Positions 1 to 8,277 of a DNA stretch of 64,000 nt are shown in pieces. The stretch lies in NCBI GenBank assembly GCA_017551515.1, contig JAFZLK010000029.1:1-64000 (forward strand). Direction: 5' to 3'. Source of the stretch: Bacteroidales bacterium (lineage in GTDB: Bacteria > Bacteroidota > Bacteroidia > Bacteroidales > ML635J-15). A program made the translations under genes and the position numbers. Within the stretch, counting starts at the first letter, position 1. Every line of letters starts with the position of its first letter. The notes beneath the pieces are model-generated. The model ran no database searches. It was not told where the DNA came from and saw only the letters and a program-made list of their open reading frames with translations.

Positions 1-3000
1 GAAGTTTGCCACAAACGTGCTGTCGCTCGTAACGATAATTGTACGCGGATTTTCGGTGTTGTCATCGCTCCACGAAACAAAACGGTAGCCTTGGTTTGGT
101 ATTGCGGTAAGTGTTGCAGTAGCACCTTCCTCGTATGTTCCTCCGCCAGAAACCATGCCGTATTCATCGTTGTTTGCCAAAACGGTAATCGTGTATTGCT
201 GCGGTTGTTCCACATCGAAGATGGCGACAAACGTGCTGTCGCTTGTAACCGTAATTGTCCGCGGATTGTCGGTGTTGTCGCCGTTCCACGAAACAAATAC
301 ATAGCCCTCGTATGGCATTGCGATAAGCGTTGTCGTTGAACCTTCCTCGTATGTTCCGCCGCCTGTAACCGTGCCGTATTCTTCGTTGGCAGAAACCGCC
401 GTTATTGTATAGGTTGCAATAGTTTCCGCAAATGTCGCGACAAATGTACTGTCGCCTGTAACCATAATTGTACGAGGATTTTCGGTGTTTTCATCGTTCC
501 ACGAAACGAAGTGATAACCTTCGTTTGGAATTGCCGTTATTATTACGGTGTCGCCGGCATTGTATGTTCCGCCGCCCTCGACCGAGCCATATTCATCGTT
601 GTTTGCCAAGACGGTAATGGTGTATTGTTGTGCTTGTTCTGCCTCGAATGTCGCATCAATTGTATGGTTTGATGTTACATTTTCAAATATGTAAACACCT
701 ACTTCATCAAGTTCAGCAGTGACGTCGGTTTCTCCATCAATTATTACACTTGCAATGCGGTAGCCTTCGTTTGCTGTGATTTCGAATGGTTGGGAGTCGC
801 CATCTTCTACAGATATTACACCTTCAGGAGTAATAATACCACCTTCGCCAGCGGTTGCTGTGATTGTGTATGTATTGATAGTGTAGGTAACTGTTATTTC
901 AACATCTTCTGCTGGCATTGTTCCTTCAACAATAAGTTGGTCAGCAGTGTAACGGTCGATTTCTGGAGATATAACGGAATATGTTGCTCCCTCAGGCAGA
1001 AATTCGAAATGGTCTCCAGCAGCAGTTTCGTTGTCGGCATATACATAATGTATTGTCAATGAGTAGGTGATGTAATCGAATGTCGCATAAATTGTATGGT
1101 TTGCTGTAACATTTTCAAACGTGTAAACGCCTTCAACAAGTTGGTTAGTAGCATCCTCTCCATCAACCATTACGCTTGCGATCCTGTAATGTTCGTCAGG
1201 TGTAATTAAGAATGCCTGGTCTGAACCGGCTTCTACTTCAATGCTTCCGCTTGGCGTAATTGTTCCGTTTACACCTGCAGTTGCTGTAATCGTGTATGTA
1301 TCTGCTGGAATTACATCGAATGTTGCAGAAATTGTATGGTTGGCTGTTACATCCGAGAATGTGTATGTGCTTTGCGAACCAACGCTTTGACCATCAACAA
1401 GAACATCGGAAATCATATAACCTTCGTTTGCTGAAATTGCAAACGTTTTGCCTTCACCACAGTTTACGCTAATGTCACCGGCAGGTGTGATTGTACCTCC
1501 GTTTCCAGCCGATGCAGCAATTGTGTAAGTTATCTGCTCAAAAGTTGCAGAGATTGTGTGACCTGTCGTTACATTATCAAAAGTGTAAACTTCGGCAACA
1601 AGGTCGGCGGTTACATCTTCTCCGTCAACAGTTACGCTAGCAATAGCGTAGCATTCGTTTGGCGTGATTGTGAAACTTTGGCTTCCGCCTTCATCCACTG
1701 TTGTTTCTCCGCTTGGTGTTATTGTTCCGCCTTCGCCTGCGGTTGCAGTTATTATGTAGGCAGCCTTGAAGCCTGCGGTAAATGTGCTGTCCTTGGTGAC
1801 TACGATTGTCCTCGGGTTGTCCTCGTTGCCATCGTTCCACGACAGGAAGCGGTAGCCTTGGTTTGGAGTGGCGGTTATGATTGCTTCCGTTTCGCACGAG
1901 AAAGTTCCTTCGCCTGTTACGCTTCCCATATCGGCATCGGCAGTTTGCACTTCCACAACAAGATTTGCAGCAGTATCATTCTGGATGTTTGTAAATTGTC
2001 CCCATTGGCTGTCGTTTCGATAGACTTCATCAAGAGTACAGGGAGTCCAAAGGGTTGCTGAAGGATAGATTGTTGATGAGAAAACTTGGTCGCCAAGTAG
2101 TTCTGGCGGCGTATTTGCCAAGGTATTTATTTCAGCAATGTTGTCGCAATAATGGAAAGCGTAATTGTCAATAGTTTCAACAGATTCGCCTATTGCAACA
2201 GATGTAATGCCACTACAATTATAAAAAGCACTTTCACCTATGGTTTCCACAGAATTGCCGATTGCTACGGTATCAATCGAACTGCAACTGCCAAACGCGT
2301 ATGTGCCAATGTTTGTTACCGAATCGGGAATTATTAAAGTTCCTGTCAGTCCACTGCAACCATCAAAGGCATTATCTGGAATATTTTTTACTCTTTCGCC
2401 AATATTCAAGGTCGCCAATGCTGTGCAACCTTCAAATATCCTCATACTTTGACTTCCCATAGTAGTGCAGTTTTCTGCATTAAAGTTGACGGTAGTTAGT
2501 ACGTCGCACTCGCTGAAGGCTCTTTCGCCAATACTTTCTACATTTTTGCCTATTGTTACAGTAGCCAGCGAACTACATCTGTAAAATGCATTTGTGCCAA
2601 TGTTAGTTACCGAATCGGGGATTGTTAATGTTCCCGTCAGTCCACTGCAACCTTCAAAGGCATAATCTGGAATATTTTTTACCCTTTCGCCTATATTCAA
2701 GGTTGTCAATGTTGTACCATCTCCAAACACATAATAACTAGAATTCCCCATTGTTGTGCAGTTTTCTGCATTGAAATTGACGGTAGTCAGTTCGGTGCAA
2801 CGACTAAAAGCCTTTACACCAATGCTCTTTACCGAATTCGGAATTGTTAGTTCTGTCAATTCACCGCAAGCATAAAATGCTTTGTCGCAAATGTTCTTTA
2901 TGCCATCCTGTATTGCAAACGAACCTGTCGGCCAATCGTTCTTGTAGCCAAGGCACCAGTCGTCCAAATACAAGATGCCATCGGGCTGACTGTTGTACCA

Positions 3001-6000
3001 TCCTGTTCCATTAAAAGCATTATATCCTATGCTCGTAACTGTACTTGGAATAGTTATCTCTGTTAATCCACTGCAGTTGTAAAACGCATTTTCGCCTATT
3101 GTTGTAACGGTACTGGGTATTGTTACCGATGTCGCAGAAGCAATACAGCCTGTCAAATTAGTCTTGGTATCGTCCGAATACACAAGATATCCGTCGGTAA
3201 AACCGTTGACTGTCAATGCTCCCCACGGGCTACCCGTTGCAGAGCCGTTGTATATGATGTTCCTAACCCTATAAAACGCATTTTCGCCAATACTTTCCAC
3301 GGTGCTCGGGATTGTTACCGTATTTAACCTTATGCTATTATAAAATGCCCATCTAGGAATATTGGTAACATTGTCGCCAATGTTCAAGGTTGTAAATGCT
3401 GTGCATTGATAAAAACCAAAATCTTCGCTTGTGCAGTTTGTCGCATTGTAGTTAACCGTCGCCAGTGCGCTGCAATTTTCAAATGCGTTATTGGGAACTG
3501 TTTCCACATCCTCGCCAATGGTAATAGTGGTGATAGTGCTGTTGCTGGTAAAAAGAGTGCTACTGCAGTTGGCAGAATTGTAGTTGAGAGTGGAGAAGTT
3601 GCATCCATAGAATGCTTCCGTGCCTATTGTTTCCACACTTTTGCCTAATGTTAACGCTTCATATCCGCTGCAATAGTAAAACGCCGATGCTCCAATGTTT
3701 GTTACCGAATCGGGAATTACCAATGTTCCTGTTAGTCCATTGCAATTATAAAATGCATTATCAGGAATATTCTTAACTCTTTCGCCAATATTTATAGTTT
3801 CCAATGAAGAGCAATTCATAAATACATAATTGTCAGGACTTCCCATAGTGGTGCAGTTTTCGGCATTAAAATTAACCACAGTCAGTCCCGTGCACCCATC
3901 AAAAGCCTTATCGCCAATGCTTGTTACCGAATCGGGGATTGTGATTTCTGTCAGACCACTGCAATTCCTAAATACATAATTTGAAATACTCTTAACTCTT
4001 TCTCCAATATTCAAAGTAGCCAACAAAGAGCAATTGGTAAAAATAGGATTCAACTCATTTATATAGGTTGTGCAGTTTATAGCATTGAAATTAACTGTGG
4101 TCAATGCAACGCACGATTCAAATGCGTAATCACATATATCCATAACAGATTCTGGAATTGTTATTGAAGTCAAACTTCTACAAGACTGAAATGCATATTT
4201 GCCAATAAATTCTACCGAATTGCCTATTATTATTGATGTGAGATTTCTACAATTACAAAATGAACCATACGAGTCATTTCTACTTCCAATTGTTATAACA
4301 GAATTAGGAATAACAAGTTCTCCAGTAAGGCCAATACAATTACCAAACGCTCCATTGCCAATTACTGTAACAGATTCTGGAATTGTTAATGATGTTAAGC
4401 CTCTGCAATTATAAAATATATAACTGGGGATTTTGTTAACTCTTTCGCCGATATTCACGGTTGACAAGTTTGTGCAATTGTAAAATACAGGATTATTTGA
4501 ACTTTCCATAGTAGTGCAGTTTATTGCATTGAAATTAACGGTGGTCAGTCCACTGCAATCTCGAAATGCAAAATTGCCAATGCTTGTTATAGAATCTGGA
4601 ATTGTTATTTCGGTTAATCCGCTGCAATTAGAAAAAGCATTATTTGGAATATTCTTAACTCTTTCGCCAATATTCAAGGTCGCCAATGATGTGCAACTGT
4701 AAAATACAGGACCATCTGAACTTCCCATAGTAGTGCAGTTAGTTGCATTGAAATTAACAGTAGTCAGTCCACTGCAATTATAAAATGCCCTTTCGCCAAT
4801 GCTTATTATAGAATCGCCTATTGTTATTGTTTCCACTCCGCGACAACCATAAAATGCTTTTTCGTCTATACTTGTCACCGAATTAGGAATCGTTAAGTTT
4901 CCTGTCAGTGTGCTGCAATTATAAAACGCCCCGTTGGGAATATTTTTTACATTTTCGCCAATGTTCAAGGTCGTTAAGTTTGTACAGTTAATGAAAACAG
5001 GGTAAACGGTTCCCATTGTTGTACAATTGGTAGCATTGAAGTTAACGGTAGTCAGTCCTGAACATTCTCCAAATGCATAATCGCCAATGCTTGTTATAGA
5101 ATCGGGAATAGTTATTTCTGTAAGTCCGCTGCAAGCATAAAATGTATAATCCGGAATAGTCTTTACTTTTTCTCCGATATTCAAGGTTGTAAATGCCGGG
5201 CAATTCTGGAATATATAATTGGTAGTACTTCCATTTGCTGTGCAGTTTTCTGCATTGAAATTAACTGTGGCAAGTGTGCTACAACCATAAAAAACTTTGT
5301 TTCCAATGCTTGTAACATTGTTCGGAATTGTTATTTCAGTTAGTCCACTGCAATTATAAAATGCATAGTCGGGAATATTCTTGACATTTTCGCCGATATT
5401 CAAGGTTGACAATGTTGAGCAGCCTTTAAAAACAGGATAAAATGAATCTCCCATAGTAGTGCAGTTTTCTGCGTTGAAATTAACCGTAGTCAGTCCAGTA
5501 CAACCATAAAATGCATAATCGCCAATACTCGTAACCGAATCAGGAATTGTTATTTCGTTTAGTCCTGTACAACCCGAAAATGCTCTTTCTCCAATACTTG
5601 TTACGGCATCAGGGATTGTTACTTCCGACACTCCGCTACAACTCTTAAATGCATACCCAGGAATGATGGTAACATTTTCATCTATATTCAAGGTAGTCAA
5701 TGATGAACATCCATACCAGACATAATCGCCAATACTTGTGCAGTTTTTGGCATTGAAGTCAAGTGCTGACAATCCGCTACAGCCATAAAAAGCATATTCT
5801 CCAATATTCGTAACCGAATCGGGAATTATCAAGGTACCTGTTAGTCCGCTGCAATTATAGAATGCATAAGCGGGAATATTCTTAACTCTTTCACCAATAT
5901 TCAATGTCGTCAATGAAGTAATACTTCCAAATGCCTGATTGTTGTAATCTCCCATATTGGTGCAGTTTTCTGCATTGAAGTTGACGGTTGACAGGTTGCT

Positions 6001-7272
6001 GCAATAAAAAGCATTGTCGCCGATACTTGTAACCGAAGAGCCAATTGTCAACTCCGACAGTCCGCTACAACCATAAAATGCCCTTAATCCAATATTCGTA
6101 ATTGAATCGGAAATAACTAATGCTCCTGTCAGTCCTGTGCAACCTCTGAATGCTCCGTCCGGTATGTTCTTAACATTCTCGCCAATATTTAATGTTGTCA
6201 ATGATGTGAGATTATAGAATGCCTCATAATAACTACCCATAGTCGTGCAGTTTGTTGCATTGAAATTGACAGTGGCAAGATTGTTGCAACTAACGAATGC
6301 CCTGTCGCCAATACTTGTAACATTCTGTGGTATTGTTATCTCAGTAATCCCGCTGCAATTGCTAAATGCCTCTTCGCCAATACTTTCTACATTTTCGCCT
6401 ATTGTTACAGTACCCAGCGAACTGCACCAGTAAAATGCGGATATGCCAATGCTTGTTACCGAATCAGGGATTGTTACTTCCGTCAGCCCGTCGCAATCAT
6501 AAAAAGCATAAGCGGGAATATTCTTAACTCTTTCGCCAATATTCAATGTTGTCAATGATGAACATCCGCTAAATACTTTGTTGCTTGAATTTCCCATATA
6601 AGTACAGTTCTTTGCATTGAAGTTGACGGTAGTCAGTCCTGTACATCCAGAAAAAGCATTATCGCCAATGCTTGTTATAGAATCGGGGATTGTAATAGAT
6701 GCCAGTCCACTACAATCCTGAAATGCAGAACTGCCAATGCTCGTAATGGAATTGGGTATTATTATTTCTGAAAGTTCTGTGCAATTATAAAATGTAGAAT
6801 TTGGAATGACTGTTACTGTATTTGGAATTGTCAAAGACCCAGTCAGTCCGTCGCAACTGGCAAATGCTTGTGCGCCAATTTCATTTACAGAATTGGGAAT
6901 AGTTATTTCTGAAAGGCCACTGCAACCATATAAAGCACTCTCGCCAATGCTCGTAACTGAACCCGGAATTGTTATTCCCGAAAGTGCGTCACAATTATAA
7001 AATGCATTGTCGCCAATCCTTGTAACCGAATAAGAGATAGTGTTATATTCAACCGTTTCCGGAATTTCAAGATTGCCTGTTGGATATGTAGTATAATACT
7101 CGTAGGAATTGTTTTCACTTGTTACTTCCACCGTATAAGGCTCTTCGTTGGAAGTAATATTATAGTACAAAGTCTGTCCTGTGCTGCACACGGAGGAAAA
7201 GTCGTATGCATTTGCGTAGTTTGCCATTAAAGTGGCAAAGAGCAATAGCATTAATATGTATATATTTTTCAT
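1..7272 (-). CDS. Giant BspA-like leucine-rich-repeat surface protein (3' end outside window)
   Basis: Read on the minus strand from ATG at 7272, the frame was open at every stretch I translated (near 7200-7000, 5041-5100, 3001-3120, 1980-1500 and 200-1), giving at least 2,424 codons with no stop seen. Residues 1-22 are a signal peptide ending MANYANA. From about residue 75 to 1735 run LRR_5/BspA-type repeats; a longer recurring unit contains NFNAENCTTMG, then TLNIGERVKNIP, then AFYNCSGLT (about 15 copies). After residue 1750 come InlB B-repeat-like modules (for example GYRFVSWSDDNTENPRTI) and modules ending in FENVTANHTIYATF, with a MucBP-like stretch near residues 2067-2124. Such proteins are exported and act in adhesion or surface display; a C-terminal sorting or anchor domain would lie beyond the left edge. 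The N-terminal region resembles that of the protein starting at 63367. Confidence 0.95.
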   Translation of the reverse strand, partial: MKNIYILMLLLFATLMANYANAYDFSSVCSTGQTLYYNITSNEEPYTVEVTSENNSYEYYTTYPTGNLEIPETVEYNTISYSVTRIGDNAFYNCDALSGITIPGSVTSIGESALYGCSGLSEITIPNSVNEIGAQAFASCDGLTGSLTIPNTVTVIPNSTFYNCTELSEIIIPNSITSIGSSAFQDCSGLASITIPDSITSIGDNAFSGCTGLTTVNFNAKNCTYMGNSSNKVFSGCSSLTTLNIGERVKNIPAYAFYDCDGLTEVTIPDSVTSIGISAFYWCSSLGTVTIGENVESIGEEAFSNCSGITEITIPQNVTSIGDRAFVSCNNLATVNFNATNCTTMGSYYEAFYNLTSLTTLNIGENVKNIPDGAFRGCTGLTGALVISDSITNIGLRAFYGCSGLSELTIGSSVTSIGDNAFYCSNLSTVNFNAENCTNMGDYNNQAFGSITSLTTLNIGERVKNIPAYAFYNCSGLTGTLIIPDSVTNIGEYAFYGCSGLSALDFNAKNCTSIGDYVWYGCSSLTTLNIDENVTIIPGYAFKSCSGVSEVTIPDAVTSIGERAFSGCTGLNEITIPDSVTSIGDYAFYGCTGLTTVNFNAENCTTMGDSFYPVFKGCSTLSTLNIGENVKNIPDYAFYNCSGLTEITIPNNVTSIGNKVFYGCSTLATVNFNAENCTANGSTTNYIFQNCPAFTTLNIGEKVKTIPDYTFYACSGLTEITIPDSITSIGDYAFGECSGLTTVNFNATNCTTMGTVYPVFINCTNLTTLNIGENVKNIPNGAFYNCSTLTGNLTIPNSVTSIDEKAFYGCRGVETITIGDSIISIGERAFYNCSGLTTVNFNATNCTTMGSSDGPVFYSCTSLATLNIGERVKNIPNNAFSNCSGLTEITIPDSITSIGNFAFRDCSGLTTVNFNAINCTTMESSNNPVFYNCTNLSTVNIGERVNKIPSYIFYNCRGLTSLTIPESVTVIGNGAFGNCIGLTGELVIPNSVITIGSRNDSYGSFCNCRNLTSIIIGNSVEFIGKYAFQSCRSLTSITIPESVMDICDYAFESCVALTTVNFNAINCTTYINELNPIFTNCSLLATLNIGERVKSISNYVFRNCSGLTEITIPDSVTSIGDKAFDGCTGLTVVNFNAENCTTMGSPDNYVFMNCSSLETINIGERVKNIPDNAFYNCNGLTGTLVIPDSVTNIGASAFYYCSGYEALTLGKSVETIGTEAFYGCNFSTLNYNSANCSSTLFTSNSTITTITIGEDVETVPNNAFENCSALATVNYNATNCTSEDFGFYQCTAFTTLNIGDNVTNIPRWAFYNSIRLNTVTIPSTVESIGENAFYRVRNIIYNGSATGSPWGALTVNGFTDGYLVYSDDTKTNLTGCIASATSVTIPSTVTTIGENAFYNCSGLTEITIPSTVTSIGYNAFNGTGWYNSQPDGILYLDDWCLGYKNDWPTGSFAIQDGIKNICDKAFYACGELTELTIPNSVKSIGVKAFSRCTELTTVNFNAENCTTMGNSSYYVFGDGTTLTTLNIGERVKNIPDYAFEGCSGLTGTLTIPDSVTNIGTNAFYRCSSLATVTIGKNVESIGERAFSECDVLTTVNFNAENCTTMGSQSMRIFEGCTALATLNIGERVKNIPDNAFDGCSGLTGTLIIPDSVTNIGTYAFGSCSSIDTVAIGNSVETIGESAFYNCSGITSVAIGESVETIDNYAFHYCDNIAEINTLANTPPELLGDQVFSSTIYPSATLWTPCTLDEVYRNDSQWGQFTNIQNDTAANLVVEVQTADADMGSVTGEGTFSCETEAIITATPNQGYRFLSWNDGNEDNPRTIVVTKDSTFTAGFKAAYIITATAGEGGTITPSGETTVDEGGSQSFTITPNECYAIASVTVDGEDVTADLVAEVYTFDNVTTGHTISATFEQITYTIAASAGNGGTITPAGDISVNCGEGKTFAISANEGYMISDVLVDGQSVGSQSTYTFSDVTANHTISATFDVIPADTYTITATAGVNGTITPSGSIEVEAGSDQAFLITPDEHYRIASVMVDGEDATNQLVEGVYTFENVTANHTIYATFDYITYSLTIHYVYADNETAAGDHFEFLPEGATYSVISPEIDRYTADQLIVEGTMPAEDVEITVTYTINTYTITATAGEGGIITPEGVISVEDGDSQPFEITANEGYRIASVIIDGETDVTAELDEVGVYIFENVTSNHTIDATFEAEQAQQYTITVLANNDEYGSVEGGGTYNAGDTVIITAIPNEGYHFVSWNDENTENPRTIMVTGDSTFVATFAETIATYTITAVSANEEYGTVTGGGTYEEGSTTTLIAMPYEGYVFVSWNGDNTDNPRTITVTSDSTFVAIFDVEQPQQYTITVLANNDEYGMVSGGGTYEEGATATLTAIPNQGYRFVSWSDDNTENPRTIIVTSDSTFVANF

Positions 7273-7301
7273 TGTTTGTAGTTTACAACATCAAAACACG
7301 A

Positions 7302-7332
7302 CAAAAATAATGTATTGGCGTAAGAATACAAA
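7302..7332 (-). promoter_or_regulatory. Bacteroidetes-type promoter of the giant LRR gene
   Basis: On the minus strand TTTG (7329-7332) is followed after exactly 19 bases by TATTTTTG (7302-7309), matching the phylum's -33/-7 consensus. Predicted leader is about 25 bases. The core CCAATACATTATTTTTG is nearly identical to the promoter upstream of the second BspA-like gene at 63057. Confidence 0.75.
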
Positions 7333-7463
7333 ATGTATATGGAATTTTTTGTGTCAGAATCACGGATCTTCCCCTTCGGCATTATTTTTGTAATGCAAGT
7401 CGGCTGTTCAAAAGATTAAGTTTTTTTTATAAGTTTTAATGGTAGCGGTAAAAATATAATATC

Positions 7464-7471
7464 TATCTTTG
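7464..7471 (+). promoter_or_regulatory. -7 box TATCTTTG of the DUF4412 gene
   Basis: TATCTTTG fits the TAnnTTTG consensus and lies 47 bases before the ATG at 7519. No convincing -33 TTTG was seen at the usual spacing. Confidence 0.55.
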
Positions 7472-7518
7472 CAAGCAAATTATTTAAATTAGTAACAACA
7501 AATAAATTTATTTTGAAT

Positions 7519-8205
7519 ATGAAGACTATAGTTAAAATTTTATGCGTTGTAATGGCATTGTTGGTGTCGTTTGCAGTTAGCGCACAGAAGAAAGAAAAGA
7601 CTTTTGCAGGAAGTATCAAGTATGCAATTACTTACGAAGACCTTGATCCGCAGTACAAGGGTCAGGTTCCAACCGAGATGATTACATACGTAAAGGATAG
7701 TAAGGTAAGAATGGATCAGGTTTCCCCGATGTACACAATGTCGGCTATAACACTCGAGGATGGTAGCGCAATTGTTCTTTTTGATGTTATGGGTCAGAAA
7801 CTTGCAATGCAGCAGTCGAAGGAGGACATTGAAAAGGCAAAGGCAGAAGCAAAGGAATCGGGCGATTTGAAAGAAAGTGAACCGGAAGTAAAGGCTACTG
7901 ATGAAGTTAAGACAATCGCTGGTTACAAATGCACAAAGTACGAAGTTACAACTGATGGCGAAACAATGGAAGTTTTTGTAACCGAAGACATACCTATGCC
8001 AGCAATTTACCATGAAAATTCGCAGGTTAAGGGTATAAAGGGCGTTCCTATGCAGTACTCGATGAACACCCAGGGCATGAACATGACAATGACCGCAAAG
8101 GAAGTTAAGAAAGGCGGCGTAAACAACTCGATGTTTATGATTACCGACGACTACCAGAAGGTAACTGCAGAAGAGTTCTCGAAGATGCTCGGCGGCGGTA
8201 TGTAG
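7519..8205 (+). CDS. DUF4412 domain secreted protein
   Basis: 228 residues. The ATG at 7519 is preferred over the in-frame TTG at 7513 because it starts directly at the signal peptide (MKTIVKILCVV...VSAQ, cleavage near residue 19). The mature part has the DUF4412 features: a short beta-rich start, VKDSKVRMDQ around residue 55, a charged lysine/glutamate segment near 95-125, then YKCTKYEV and a late MTMTAKEVKKG stretch. Proteins of this family are periplasmic or outer-membrane-facing in Bacteroidetes and have no known reaction. A strong hairpin terminator follows at once, so it is probably monocistronic. Confidence 0.8.
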   Translation: MKTIVKILCVVMALLVSFAVSAQKKEKTFAGSIKYAITYEDLDPQYKGQVPTEMITYVKDSKVRMDQVSPMYTMSAITLEDGSAIVLFDVMGQKLAMQQSKEDIEKAKAEAKESGDLKESEPEVKATDEVKTIAGYKCTKYEVTTDGETMEVFVTEDIPMPAIYHENSQVKGIKGVPMQYSMNTQGMNMTMTAKEVKKGGVNNSMFMITDDYQKVTAEEFSKMLGGGM

Positions 8206-8218
8206 AAAATATTTTAAG

Positions 8219-8250
8219 GCAAAAAAATCCTCGAAAGGGGATTTTTTTGC
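8219..8250 (+). terminator. Rho-independent terminator
   Basis: Perfect 12-bp stem GCAAAAAAATCC / GGATTTTTTTGC with an 8-base loop and a T-run inside the 3' arm, 13 bases after the DUF4412 stop codon and 27 bases before ftsK. Confidence 0.8.
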
Positions 8251-8277
8251 TTGTTATGGAATGAAAGAATGAATTGA

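Noticed and set aside
2100..7100. Possible CRISPR or satellite in the repeated DNA of the left edge
   Set aside because: The repeats translate in one frame into LRR units; they are coding.
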